From Plantibacter flavus (GTDB taxonomy: Bacteria; Actinomycetota; Actinomycetes; Actinomycetales; Microbacteriaceae): 64,000 nucleotides of DNA. How positions within the stretch are numbered: the first letter of the stretch is position 1; the number at the start of each line of letters is the position of its first letter. Under the pieces are notes generated by a model. That model did not search any database, had not been told where the DNA came from, and worked only from the letters and a program-made list of their open reading frames with translations. This document shows positions 8,189 through 18,433 of this stretch, one piece after another. The stretch is from the NCBI RefSeq assembly GCF_002024505.1, contig NZ_CP019402.1:2604001-2668000 (forward strand). The letters are read 5' to 3'. The position numbers and the translations under genes are program-made.

Positions 8189-9001
8189 ATGGCCGATGAG
8201 GAGCAGACGCAGCGACGCGCCCAGGAACCTTCCGACCAGGCCACCGTCGAGCCGACGACGGCCGACACGGTGGCCACGCCCTCGAAACCCGGTGTCGTCT
8301 ACTACTTCGGACGAGCCGTCCTGAACACGACGGCGAAGCTGCTCTACCGCCCCAAGATCATCGGCCGGAAGAACGTCCCGAAGCGTGGGCCGGTCATCCT
8401 GGCGAGCAACCACCTCTCGTTCATCGACAGCATCGCGATCCCCATCAGCGCCCCACGCCGGGTGCAGTTCCTGGCGAAGTCCGACTACTTCACCGGACGC
8501 GGCCTGAAGGGCTGGGTCTCGCGCACGTTCTTCACCTCGATCGGCGCGGTCGGGGTCGAACGTGGTGTCGGGCAGGCAGCGCAGGAAGCCCTCGACCAGG
8601 GACGCCGGATCCTCGAGAGCGGGGAGGCCTTCGCCATCTACCCCGAGGGCACCCGGTCGCTCGACGGACGGTTGTACCGCGGCAGGACCGGTGTCGCCTG
8701 GCTGGCACTCACCACGGGTGCGAGGGTCGTCCCGGTCGGCCTCATCGGCACCGACGACCTCATGCCGGTGGGCACGACGATCCCGAAGTTCAAACCGGTC
8801 ACGGTGATCTTCGGTGAACCCATCGACGTGAGCCACCATGGACCGGCGACCTCAGGACGCGCCAGACGCAAGGCGACGGACGAGATCATGGCGGCGATCC
8901 ACGCCCTCACCGGCCAGGAGCTCGCGAACGCCTACAACGAGTCGCCGCCCGCCGACACCGTCGAGCGCATCAAGCGCGCCTTCCGCCCCGAGCGGCTCTG
9001 A
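8189..9001 (+). CDS. 1-acyl-sn-glycerol-3-phosphate acyltransferase family protein
   Basis: 270 residues. Transfers an acyl chain to lysophosphatidic acid in phospholipid synthesis at the inner face of the membrane. The catalytic HX4D motif is visible as SNHLSFIDS and the phosphate-binding motif as YPEGTRS, about 75 residues later. The first 35 residues are a hydrophilic, Ala/Thr/Glu-rich extension absent from short PlsC proteins. I chose the ATG at 8189 because a TACAGT hexamer lies 7 bases upstream; the frame runs further up, but through the divergent promoter region. Acceptor specificity cannot be read from the sequence. Confidence 0.9.
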   Translation: MADEEQTQRRAQEPSDQATVEPTTADTVATPSKPGVVYYFGRAVLNTTAKLLYRPKIIGRKNVPKRGPVILASNHLSFIDSIAIPISAPRRVQFLAKSDYFTGRGLKGWVSRTFFTSIGAVGVERGVGQAAQEALDQGRRILESGEAFAIYPEGTRSLDGRLYRGRTGVAWLALTTGARVVPVGLIGTDDLMPVGTTIPKFKPVTVIFGEPIDVSHHGPATSGRARRKATDEIMAAIHALTGQELANAYNESPPADTVERIKRAFRPERL

Positions 9002-9022
9002 GCCGCGGCGTCGGTCCACTCC

Positions 9023-9505
9023 TCAGGTGGTCGTCGCGACCACGATCGTCGGCTCATGACGGACCGGGAAGTTCACCGAATTGGCGATGAAGCACAGCTC
9101 GTTCGCGCGGGCGTGCCCGGCTCGCGCCGCCTCGACCATCGATGCATCGGCGACCGTGACCTGCGGACGCAGGACCACCTCCGTGAACGCACCGCTCCCC
9201 GCGCCGTCCTCGACCATGGTCCCGACGGCGTCGTCCGTGTAGGCCGTCACCACGACACCGAGGGTCACGGCGACATGCAGGTAGGACAGCAGATGGCACT
9301 GCGCGAGGGCCGCCAGGAGCAGCTCCTCAGGGTTCCACCGACCCGGGTCGCCGCGGAACGGTTTGTCGGCCGAGCCCTGGAGGTCGTGCTTCCCGGCGGC
9401 CGTCACCGTGAGCTCCCGGGAGTAGTCCCGGTACCCGCTCGTGCCCGTCCCGAGGTCTCCGTCCCAGCGGACGCCGATGGTGTAGTCGTGGTGGCCCGTG
9501 ATCAT
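9023..9505 (-). CDS. OsmC/Ohr family peroxide-detoxifying protein
   Basis: 160 residues. OsmC-type proteins reduce organic hydroperoxides with two redox cysteines, both present here: LAQCHLLSYL and NELCFIANSVNFPV. The substrate-pocket segment GDPGRWNPEELLLAAL is conserved. The upstream frame continues about 137 codons through the gabT 5' region, but the ATG at 9505 gives the family length and has GATACT 6 bases before it. Convergent with the acyltransferase gene and divergent from gabT. Confidence 0.92.
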   Translation of the reverse strand: MITGHHDYTIGVRWDGDLGTGTSGYRDYSRELTVTAAGKHDLQGSADKPFRGDPGRWNPEELLLAALAQCHLLSYLHVAVTLGVVVTAYTDDAVGTMVEDGAGSGAFTEVVLRPQVTVADASMVEAARAGHARANELCFIANSVNFPVRHEPTIVVATTT

Positions 9506-9511
9506 GCCACC

Positions 9512-9517
9512 AGTATC
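9512..9517 (-). promoter_or_regulatory. Leaderless -10 element of the OsmC gene
   Basis: GATACT on the minus strand, 6 bases before the ATG; close to TATACT. Confidence 0.45.
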
Positions 9518-9573
9518 CCACTGGCCTCTCCACCGCGGCCCGCGTTCGCGGCCCCGCTGTCGGGAGGTCGCGC

Positions 9574-9579
9574 TACGCT
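9574..9579 (+). promoter_or_regulatory. -10 element of gabT
   Basis: TACGCT, 8 bases before the ATG. The spacer also holds GGAGG, but only 3 bases from the ATG, too close for a good ribosome site, so a leaderless mRNA is more likely. Confidence 0.5.
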
Positions 9580-9587
9580 GGAGGACT

Positions 9588-10961
9588 ATGACTGACACGC
9601 TCGACACCACGGACCAGACGACCGCCTCCGCCCCCAGCGTGACGCAGGAGCGTCGCATCGTGACGGCCGTCCCGGGCCCGCGCTCACAGGCGCTGCACGC
9701 CCGCCGGACCGCAGTCGTGTCCGATGGCGTGTCGAGTGTCCTCCCGGTGTACATCGAGCGCGCGCACGGCGCCATCGTCGTCGACGTCGACGGCAACCAG
9801 TTCATCGACCTCGGTGCCGGCATCGGCGTCACCACCATCGGCCACACGGAGTCCTCCGTGGTCGACGCCGTCCAGGACCAGGCGGCCGACGTCCTGCACA
9901 CCCTGTTCACGATCACCCCCTACGAGGAGTACGTGCGCGTCGCGGAGCTCCTCGCCGAGCACACTCCGGGCGACTTCGCGAAGAAGTCGGTGCTCGTGAA
10001 CTCGGGCGCCGAGGCGGTCGAGAACGGCGTGAAGATCGCCCGCAAGTACACCGGTCGGCGGGCTGTCGCGGTGCTCGACCACGGCTACCACGGTCGCACC
10101 AACCTGACCATGGCGATGAACTACAAGGCCGCCCCGTACGCGACCGGCTACGGCCCGTTCGCCGGCGACGTCTACCACGCCCCCAACTCCTACCCCTACC
10201 ACGACGGCCTGTCCGGAGCGGCGGCTGCTGCCCGCACCATCGCCTACCTCGAGAAGCGCATCGGCGCCACCGACCTCGCGTGCCTCGTGGTCGAGCCGAT
10301 CCAGGGCGAGGGCGGCTTCGTCGTCCCCGCGGAGGGCTACCTCCCCGCGCTCCAGGAGTGGTGCACGGCCAACGGCGTCGTGTTCATCGCCGACGAGATC
10401 CAGAGCGGCATGGCGCGCACCGGCGAGTACTTCGCGAGCTCGCACTTCGGCCTCGTCCCCGACCTCGTGCTGAGCGCGAAGGGCATCGCCGGCGGTCTGC
10501 CGCTCGCTGCGGTCACGGGGCGTGCCGAGATCATGGACGCGAGCCAGCCCGGCGGCCTCGGCGGCACCTTCGGTGGCAACCCCGTCGCGTGTGCCGCGTC
10601 GGTCGCGGTCTTCGAGTCGATCGAGTCCCGTGGCCTGCTGGCCGAAGCGGATCGCATCGGCGCCACCCTGACGGCGGCGCTGCTCGAACTCCAGGGCAAG
10701 TACGACATCATCGGCGACGTCCGCGGCATCGGTGCGATGATCGCGATGGAACTCGTCCAGCCGGGTACCGCCTCGACGACGAAGGAGCCCAACCCGGCCG
10801 CCGTCAGCGCCATCGCCGCAGCCGCCGCGCAGCAGGGCGTGCTCGTCCTCACCGCCGGCACCTACGGCAACGTCCTCCGCTTCCTCCCGAGCCTCGCGGT
10901 CTCCGACGAGCTCATCGCCGACGCGATGACGGTCATCGATCAGGCGCTCGCAGCACTGTGA
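9588..10961 (+). CDS. gabT: 4-aminobutyrate aminotransferase
   Basis: 457 residues, a class-III PLP aminotransferase that moves the amino group of GABA to 2-oxoglutarate. The PLP lysine lies in LSAKGIAGGLPLAAV. The aromatic cofactor-stacking segment DHGYHGRTNLTMAM and the acidic FIADEIQSGMARTG are typical of GabT rather than acetylornithine or ornithine aminotransferases. The stop overlaps the GTG of the asparaginase gene (GTGA), so the two form an operon that could release nitrogen from GABA and asparagine. No succinate-semialdehyde dehydrogenase gene is in the window. Confidence 0.92.
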   Translation: MTDTLDTTDQTTASAPSVTQERRIVTAVPGPRSQALHARRTAVVSDGVSSVLPVYIERAHGAIVVDVDGNQFIDLGAGIGVTTIGHTESSVVDAVQDQAADVLHTLFTITPYEEYVRVAELLAEHTPGDFAKKSVLVNSGAEAVENGVKIARKYTGRRAVAVLDHGYHGRTNLTMAMNYKAAPYATGYGPFAGDVYHAPNSYPYHDGLSGAAAAARTIAYLEKRIGATDLACLVVEPIQGEGGFVVPAEGYLPALQEWCTANGVVFIADEIQSGMARTGEYFASSHFGLVPDLVLSAKGIAGGLPLAAVTGRAEIMDASQPGGLGGTFGGNPVACAASVAVFESIESRGLLAEADRIGATLTAALLELQGKYDIIGDVRGIGAMIAMELVQPGTASTTKEPNPAAVSAIAAAAAQQGVLVLTAGTYGNVLRFLPSLAVSDELIADAMTVIDQALAAL

Positions 10962-11962
10962 GCACGGCGGTCCCCCAGACCTTCGGTGTCTCGGACGCGG
11001 TGGAGTTGGCCGTCGTCGAGCGCAGCGGCTTCATCGAGTCACGACACGCCGGGTCGGCGATCGTCCTCGGGCCGGAGGGCGAAGTGCTCGCAAGTCTCGG
11101 AGCACCGGACGCACCCGTCTTCCCCCGTTCGTGCCTCAAGCCCTTCCAGGCCATCACGATCATGAACGCCGGGGTGTCCCTCGAGGGCGCTCAGGCAGTG
11201 CTCGCCACCGCGAGCCATGCGGGGACCCGGAAGCACGTCCAGGTCGTCCGCAGCATGCTCGGCCGGGCCCGGATCGAAGACTCGGCGTTGCAGTGCCCGG
11301 CCGATTGGCCCGGTGATCGCGTATCCCGCGACGAGCTGGTCCGGGACGGCCTCGGCACGAGCCCCCTGTACATGAACTGCTCCGGGAAGCACGCGGCCAT
11401 GCTGCTCGCCTGCGCGCAGAACGGGTGGGACCAGGCGACGTACCTCGAGCCCGACCACCCGTTGCAGCTCGCCGTCCGCGACACCGTCGAGCGCTTCACC
11501 GGCGAGAAGCCCGCCGCCAGCGGGGTCGACGGCTGCGGGGCGCCGGTCTACGCGATCTCTCTGACCGGACTCGCACGCGGCATCGGACGCGTCGTCAACT
11601 CCTCCCCCACCTCGCCGTTCGCCCTGTACCGGAATGCCGGCCTGCTCACAGCGGCGGTGCTCGCCAACGGCTGGGCACTCGACGGACCAGGGCGGGCGAA
11701 CACGCTCGTCATCGAGCGCCTCGGCCTGTTCGCGAAGCTCGGGGCGGAAGGCGTGATGGTCATGTCGGCACCCGGCGGCGCGACCGTCGCGCTGAAGGTC
11801 CTCGACGGCTCGCTCCGGGCCTCGACGATCGTCGCCCTCCGGCTGCTCGTCTCGGTCGGAGCGCTCGATGCGGCCGCCGTCGACGCCCTCGAACCGGAAC
11901 TCGACCTGGCCATCCACGGTGGAGCCGCCGTCGTCGGGCGGATCGCCGTCACCGCGGTCTGA
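10958..11962 (+). CDS. Asparaginase (Rhizobium type, PF06089 family)
   Basis: 334 residues, from a GTG that overlaps the gabT stop. The family hydrolyses L-asparagine and is unrelated to E. coli AnsA/AnsB. Typical segments are FPRSCLKPFQA, CSGKHAAMLLAC and SGVDGCGAPVYAISL, which carry the Ser-Lys and Cys residues of the active site, and MSAPGGATVALKVLDGS near the end. No signal peptide, so cytoplasmic. The coupling to gabT suggests joint regulation of nitrogen catabolism. Confidence 0.88.
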   Translation: MSTAVPQTFGVSDAVELAVVERSGFIESRHAGSAIVLGPEGEVLASLGAPDAPVFPRSCLKPFQAITIMNAGVSLEGAQAVLATASHAGTRKHVQVVRSMLGRARIEDSALQCPADWPGDRVSRDELVRDGLGTSPLYMNCSGKHAAMLLACAQNGWDQATYLEPDHPLQLAVRDTVERFTGEKPAASGVDGCGAPVYAISLTGLARGIGRVVNSSPTSPFALYRNAGLLTAAVLANGWALDGPGRANTLVIERLGLFAKLGAEGVMVMSAPGGATVALKVLDGSLRASTIVALRLLVSVGALDAAAVDALEPELDLAIHGGAAVVGRIAVTAV

Positions 11963-11993
11963 CCACCCGGCCGACAGCCTCGGTGCCTTCGGG

Positions 11994-14900
11994 TCAGGAA
12001 CCGAGCAGGTCCACACGCATCGCCTCCTGTCCGGCTCGCCACCACCAGGCACGGCCGCTCGCGTAGCCGAGGAGCGGTGGGAGTTCACGGCTCCTGGTCA
12101 CCTGTCGGAAGTCGGCGGAGGAGCAGCCGTGGACCACCAGGTCGGCACCGGCGGTGCTCGGCGGAAGGTCTCGCCCGACGACCAACCGGCCCGACAGCCA
12201 CGTCTCGGGGTCGACGAGGACGACGATCGCGGCGTCGTCCTCCAGGACGTCGCTCTCGATGCCCGCGACGCCCGCGAGCGGTGCGGACGGGAACAGGTGC
12301 GCCGCCGGTTCGATGAGCCGCACGCGTTGCTCCGTACCGGTCGAGCGCTGCAGCATCGCCCGGACCGCTCCGGTCGCGCGCGTGACGATGACGGTCGCGC
12401 GTGCCGGGCTCGGCCGCCAGCGGTGGACCCCGGGCGCCGAGGACGGAGACGCCGGAGACGGTGGAGCGAGCGCGATCTGCACTTCCGCGTCCTGCCAGTG
12501 CGCGCGGCCGGCGGGTCGGCGTGGATCGAAGCAGGAGGCGGGTGCGCCGGCGACGAGATGATCCTGCCGATCGGCGAGGCGGAGGACGAGCGTGCTGCTC
12601 AGCTGAGCCGAGAACCGGTGGACCACACCGCCGAGCCGGGAGGCGGCGAGGACGACGCTGATACCGCGGCGGCCGCCGTCTCGAAGCAGGCCCAGCAGTG
12701 CGTCGCGGAGGGCGGCGCCGTGCTCGTCCCCGGCGGTGGCGAGGAGCGACTCCACGTCGTCGACGAGGAGGAGGGTGCGCTCGGTCGGACGGAGCGGATC
12801 CGACAGCGCCATGACGGTGTCCCAGGCCTGCTCGGCATCCTGGCCGACGCGCTCCACGCGGAAGCGATCGCGCGCGCCGACCTCGAGCGTGTCCAGCAGG
12901 GTCGTTCGACCGGAACGTCCGGTGCCGAGCACCAGCAGCGAGCCGTCGTGCTCCGGACACCACACCGCGGGGCGTTGCGCCTGCTCCTCGGGGAGGTCCG
13001 CGAGGCCGAACACGATGCCCTCCCCGGGAGGACAGTCGACACCGGTGCTCTCCGAGCCTCCGGCACGTCCCGCCTCGATCGCCGAGACGGCACCCAAGGC
13101 CAGGCGTGCCGGCAGGGGGTCGAGCCATGGTCGCCGAGGTGCAGGCGCGTCGCGCCACCGCTCACGCACCGCGAGGACGTCGTCGGACGACGTGACCGCG
13201 GATTGGAACACGAGTCGTCGGTCGCCGTTCCAGACGATGCAGCGGCCCGGTGTTCCGGCCGGGATCGCAGCTGCATCGGGCACACCGAGGATCGCGGCGC
13301 TGTCGGGGCGCGAGGTGACCCGGAGCGAGAGACGGAGCGTGCAGTTCGCGAGGATGGCGTCGGCGGCGACCGCCGCCGGACGCTGACTGCAGAGGATCAG
13401 GTGCAGGCCGAGCGATCTCCCGCGGGCCGCGAGGTCTGCGAACACCTGATGGAGGTGCGGGCTGGCGTCGAGCAGCGCCTGGAACTCGTCGACGACGACG
13501 ACGAGCCGTGCCGGGCGATGCTCCGGCAGAAGCACGGGGTCGAGCAGGTGCCGAGCCCCGTGTCCGGCGAGCACACGCTCGCGGTGGCGGAGCTCGGCGC
13601 GCAGACTCGACACGACCCGGTCCGCCGCTCCCGGTTCGAGGTCGGTCACCATCCCGACCACGTGCGGCAGGGCTTCCACCGCTTGGAAGGAGGCGCCGCC
13701 CTTGCAGTCGACGAGGAGCAGAGAGAGCTCCTGCGGCGAGCACTGCGCGGCGAGAGCCGTGATCCAGGTGATGAGCAGCTCGCTCTTCCCGCTCCCGGTC
13801 GTGCCGCCGACCAGCGCATGGGGCCCGTCCGCCCCGAGGTCCAGCAGCTGCACGCCCTCGACGCCGGTGCCGACGGCGACCCGGAGCGCATCCGGCCGCC
13901 AGTCGGATCCCGCCGGCGGGCGACGGCCCCGCACCGGATGCACCTGCGCGAAGGCGACGTCGGTCGGCAGACTCGAGAGGGCCGGGGACTCCCCCGTCGT
14001 GAGTGCGGCTGCGGTGAGCGCCCCGACGACGTGCTCCGCCTCGGCTTCCGCGAGCAGGGTCGGCGACACCGACACGGACGAGGAGGCGCCGGTCCCGTCG
14101 GCGAGGACGGTCTGCCCGTCGGTGCCGAGCACGAGCAGGTGTCGGCAGCGGGTGGGGATGAGCTCGACGGTGTCGGACAGGGCGACGAGCACACCGCCGG
14201 TCGGTGGGCGTCCTCCCGAGCGCCCCGCGACGGCCCCGACCGCTTCCCAACGCTCGACGACCGAGACGAGGGTTGTCGGGTCCGCCGCACCCCCGTCGCG
14301 CACCGGCTCCACCGGGTCCGAGACCGCGCGGTGCGGGAGGCCCTCCAGGAACGCCCAGGTGCGGTCGTCGGGAGCCGCGGGGTCCCCGGAGAACTGCGCT
14401 GCCTGCGGCGGGAACTGTCGGGCGAGCTGCAGGAGGATGCTGCGGGCCACCGCGCGCGCGAACACCTTGCCACCGACGATGCCGATCCCCTCGACCGCGT
14501 CGACCACGACCGGCGCCTCGGACAGCCGTGCCGCCCACGCCCACCGGTCGTCGTCGGCCCCGGCATCCACCCGGACGGCACTCTTCGTCTCCCCTCGCCC
14601 GATGCAGACGAGCGTGCGGCGGGCCTCCGGTACCCGCCACCTGGCGCGATCAGGTCCGTCGAGGACGTCGAGGAGCCGACCGGCAGGGTGGAGTGCTCGC
14701 AGTTCCTCGCGTTCCTCGGCATGCGCTCGCGCGACGTCCTGTTCCAGCTCCTGCGTCGCAGCGTCGTACGCCGCACGCGCCCGTCGTCCGCGCCGCCGTC
14801 TGGTCCAGCGTGCGTCGATGTAACCGGCGACGGCGATGAGGGGTCCGAGCGCGGCGAAGACGAGGGTCACGGGTGAGCCGGTGATCGCGAACAGGGCGAC

Positions 14901-15047
14901 CGACCCGACGACCGGGGCGAGACTTGCGAGGATCGGGAGCGACCCGTTGGGCGGCTCTGCCGGTGGGCTGGGGGCACGGAGGCGGGCCGACGTCGTCGCG
15001 GGCCGGTGCGAGTTGGTCGCGGAGGGCGTCACGTCCGAAGAGCTCAT
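11994..15047 (-). CDS. FtsK/SpoIIIE-type ATPase resembling EccC of type VII secretion
   Basis: 1017 residues. Two adjacent hydrophobic segments (about 37-80) anchor the N terminus, followed by an Arg-rich stretch (TRRRRGRRARAAYD), the EccCa layout. ATPase domain 1 has Walker A GGTTGSGKSELL (about residue 415), then LVDCKGGASF and Walker B LVVVVDEFQALL. ATPase domain 2 has GTGRSGRTTLLD (about 710), where Arg replaces the Walker Lys, with acidic TLLLVDDVES. FtsK DNA-translocation features such as a gamma winged helix are absent. EccC proteins move WXG100 substrates; none is encoded nearby. A PP2C gene is 91 bases upstream on the same strand. Start: ATG at 15047 with GGAG. Confidence 0.82.
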   Translation of the reverse strand: MSSSDVTPSATNSHRPATTSARLRAPSPPAEPPNGSLPILASLAPVVGSVALFAITGSPVTLVFAALGPLIAVAGYIDARWTRRRRGRRARAAYDAATQELEQDVARAHAEEREELRALHPAGRLLDVLDGPDRARWRVPEARRTLVCIGRGETKSAVRVDAGADDDRWAWAARLSEAPVVVDAVEGIGIVGGKVFARAVARSILLQLARQFPPQAAQFSGDPAAPDDRTWAFLEGLPHRAVSDPVEPVRDGGAADPTTLVSVVERWEAVGAVAGRSGGRPPTGGVLVALSDTVELIPTRCRHLLVLGTDGQTVLADGTGASSSVSVSPTLLAEAEAEHVVGALTAAALTTGESPALSSLPTDVAFAQVHPVRGRRPPAGSDWRPDALRVAVGTGVEGVQLLDLGADGPHALVGGTTGSGKSELLITWITALAAQCSPQELSLLLVDCKGGASFQAVEALPHVVGMVTDLEPGAADRVVSSLRAELRHRERVLAGHGARHLLDPVLLPEHRPARLVVVVDEFQALLDASPHLHQVFADLAARGRSLGLHLILCSQRPAAVAADAILANCTLRLSLRVTSRPDSAAILGVPDAAAIPAGTPGRCIVWNGDRRLVFQSAVTSSDDVLAVRERWRDAPAPRRPWLDPLPARLALGAVSAIEAGRAGGSESTGVDCPPGEGIVFGLADLPEEQAQRPAVWCPEHDGSLLVLGTGRSGRTTLLDTLEVGARDRFRVERVGQDAEQAWDTVMALSDPLRPTERTLLLVDDVESLLATAGDEHGAALRDALLGLLRDGGRRGISVVLAASRLGGVVHRFSAQLSSTLVLRLADRQDHLVAGAPASCFDPRRPAGRAHWQDAEVQIALAPPSPASPSSAPGVHRWRPSPARATVIVTRATGAVRAMLQRSTGTEQRVRLIEPAAHLFPSAPLAGVAGIESDVLEDDAAIVVLVDPETWLSGRLVVGRDLPPSTAGADLVVHGCSSADFRQVTRSRELPPLLGYASGRAWWWRAGQEAMRVDLLGS

Positions 15048-15138
15048 GGCTCCAGTGGAGCACCCAGCGGCCGTGACCGGCTGACGGGACGGTCCGACCG
15101 GGCGCGAAGCCCGCGCGAGCAGCGGCTGTGGAGCGGGC

Positions 15139-15945
<807 letters not shown>

Positions 15946-16138
15946 GTCTGCTCCTCTAATACGGCTGGCGGTGGCTGATGCACCCTCGACGATAGTACGG
16001 TACCGGCCGACCGCAGGACCGCCCCACCCGGCTCGGCGGATTCCGTCCGGGGATCGGCGACGACGGATCCGCACGCCGAGATCGGTCGGGCCTGCGGATC
16101 CGCTTGCCGCGACCCGTCTGCGCTGTCATGATCGACGC

Positions 16139-16621
16139 ATGACACGAGCGAGCTCCGATGCACCGGCGAAGGCGGCGCCGCCCGACGACACGTCGAAGGC
16201 GATCATCGAGCAGCTCCAGACCGACGGACGTCGCTCCTACGCCGAGATCGGGAAGGCTGTCGGGCTCAGTGAGGCCGCCGTACGGCAACGGGTGCAGAAA
16301 CTCACGGAGTCCGGCGTCATCCAGATCGTCGCGGTGACCGACCCGATGCAGCTGGGCTTCACCCGGCAGGCGATGATCGGTGTCCGTGTGACCGGTGACA
16401 CGCGAGTGGTCGCGGACCGCCTGTCCGCGTTGTCCGCCGTCGACTACGTCGTCCTGACCGCCGGCTCCTTCGATCTGCTGGTCGAAGTGGTCTGCGAGGA
16501 CGACGAGGAACTGATCGCGCTGCTGAACGACGAGATCCGCACCGTCGACGGCGTCTCCGGAACCGAGACCTTCGTCTATCTGCGCCTGCACAAGCAGCTC
16601 TACGACTGGGGCACCCGCTAG
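16139..16621 (+). CDS. Lrp/AsnC family transcriptional regulator
   Basis: 160 residues. An N-terminal winged helix-turn-helix (about 18-65, RRSYAEIGKAVGLSEAAVRQR) and a C-terminal Lrp ligand-binding (RAM) domain (about 85-155, SFDLLVEVVCEDDEEL, GVSGTETFVYLRL). Such regulators respond to amino acids. It has no obvious partner: the divergent neighbour is the phosphatase gene and the next gene is the histidine kinase. The ATG at 16139 has CATGAT 6 bases upstream and no Shine-Dalgarno, consistent with a leaderless mRNA. Confidence 0.92.
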   Translation: MTRASSDAPAKAAPPDDTSKAIIEQLQTDGRRSYAEIGKAVGLSEAAVRQRVQKLTESGVIQIVAVTDPMQLGFTRQAMIGVRVTGDTRVVADRLSALSAVDYVVLTAGSFDLLVEVVCEDDEELIALLNDEIRTVDGVSGTETFVYLRLHKQLYDWGTR

Positions 16622-16685
16622 GGGGATTCTCCCGCGCCAGCGCAAGCCGTCCCTCGTATCACGCTCCGCCACCCCCCGACAGAGG

Positions 16686-16691
16686 TACGCT
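16686..16691 (+). promoter_or_regulatory. Leaderless -10 element of the frameshifted kinase gene
   Basis: TACGCT, 6 bases before the ATG at 16698. Confidence 0.5.
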
Positions 16692-16697
16692 CGACCC

Positions 16698-18433
16698 ATG
16701 CCCGCGAAGCCGACCGGAGAACGGACTCCCCCGTCCGGCCCGTCGACGTCGGGTGACACCGCCTCGGCACCGGGTCGCTCGGACACCGGCCCCACGAGAA
16801 CGGGCCCGCACGCGGTCGAGGTCCCCCGACGCGTCGGCCGGATGACCGGCTACAGTGCCTTCCCACAGCTGCTCTTCGGCCTCGCGGTCGTCGCGATCCT
16901 GTTCGCCACGCTCCTGTTCCAAGGCGTCGACGACAACTCGGTCCTGTTCTACGTCGGCGTGATCCTGGCGTTCATCGCCACGGCACTCGCACCGATCGTG
17001 CCCTGGCACCAGGCACCGCGCCTGCTCATCGTGCTTCCCATCCTCGACATCATCGCCATCGCACTCATCCGGCAGGGCGAGCCACTGATCGGTGCGGGCC
17101 TCCTCTGGGTCTTCCCGACCATCTGGATGGCGACGGCCTTCGGCCTCGCCGGCGCCGTCACCGCCATCGTGCTCGTGTGCACGTCGAGCTGGTCCACCCT
17201 GGCGATGACACCGGGGCAGATCACGATCGCCAACCTGCCGGCGCTCGTCATCCTGCCGACGGTCCTCGCGTTCGTCGCCGTCTCCACCGCGATGACGGCG
17301 AAGCGGACGGAGGCGCAGCGCGTGCTGCTGAACAAGCAGGCCGGCCAGCTCGAGACCGCCCTGGGTCGCGCGCAAGACCAGGAGAGCCGCCTCGCGGAGA
17401 TCCTGAACGCCGTGAACTTCGGCGTCGTCCGCTTCGACCGCATCGGAGCCAGAGCGATGGTGAACCGGTTCCAGACGCGGCTGCAGGACGAGGTCGGCGA
17501 GCTGTCCGACGTCAACCCTGCACTCCCCGTGTGGGCCGAGGACGGACTGGCCCTCCTCCAGCCGCAGGACAAGCCGTACATCCGCGCACGTCGTGGTGAG
17601 GAGTTCGAGAACCTCACGGTGTGGCTCGGCGCCCCGGCACCGAGCGGATCGCCCTCGCCCTCACCTCCCGCCGCCTCTACGACCACGAAGGCGGATACGA
17701 CGGCACGGTGCTCGTCTCGCGCAACGTCACGAGCGAGATCAACGCGATCCGCGCCAGGGACGACCTGGTCGCCTCCGTCTCGCACGAACTCCGGACGCCG
17801 CTGACGTCCATCCTCGGCTACCTCGACCTCGCCCTCGACGACCCCGGCCTCCCCCCGCGGGTCGCGAAGCAGCTCACGATCGCCCAGACGAACGGCGATC
17901 GACTCCTCGAACTCATCGCGGACATCCTCGCCGCCTCGCGCGACGTGAACCGGACCATGGTGCTCGAACGCTCCGAGTGCGAGCTCCGGGAGATCGTCGA
18001 CCGGTCGGTCGAGTCGTTGGCGCACCTGGCCGCCGAACGGAGCATCAGCATCGTGCGCCACGACGAGGAGACCGTGCCGCTCTTCGCCGACCCGTTCCGC
18101 CTCCGGCAGGTCGTCGACAATCTGCTCTCGAACGGCATCAAGTACAACCGCGACGGCGGGGAGCTGAGCGTCGGCGTCACCGCGGAGGGCGACACCGCCT
18201 GGGTCATCGTGCGCGACACCGGCATCGGCATCTCCGATGAGGATCAGCCGAAGCTCTTCGAGCGGTTCTTCCGCTCCGACCTCGTCCGCAACTCCACGGT
18301 GCACGGCAGCGGTCTCGGCCTCGCGATCAGTCGGGACATCGTCCGCTTGCACGGCGGCGACCTCACCGTCCACAGCGTGCTCGGTGAGGGCACGACCGCG
18401 GTGGTCCGTATTCCGAGAGGCGGCACCGAATGA
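16698..18433 (+). pseudogene. Membrane histidine kinase with an apparent -1 frameshift
   Basis: Two overlapping frames encode halves of one kinase. Frame 1 (16698-17804) has a Pro/Thr-rich N terminus, about six membrane helices (residues 55-205), a helical linker and a PAS-like region. Frame 2, in use from about 17636 to 18433, carries the HisKA box SHELRTPLTSILGYL, N box DNLLSNGIKYN, G1 RDTGIGIS, F box LFERFF and G2 GSGLGLAIS. The shift falls at the C4 run 17632-17635 (GGCGCCCCGGCACC): one more C would read VWLGAPGTERIAL without a break. It is either a real mutation, a sequencing error or, less likely, programmed slippage. Both halves look conserved. It overlaps the GGDEF-like gene by 4 bases. 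Confidence 0.85.

Noticed and set aside
8992..9006. GCGGCT-CTG-AGCCGC hairpin at the acyltransferase stop
   Set aside because: Only 6 bp, and it overlaps coding sequence; such short GC stems are frequent by chance in this genome.
11959..11997. CTGACC...GGTCAG pairing between the asparaginase and ATPase stops
   Set aside because: Only 6 bp with a 27-base loop. The match mainly reflects TGA stop codons on both strands.
11868..14876. A 1002-codon open frame on the plus strand opposite the EccC-like gene
   Set aside because: It is rich in Arg, Asp, Glu and Gly with no domain motif. High third-position GC on the minus strand removes stop codons from this frame, so it is a shadow.
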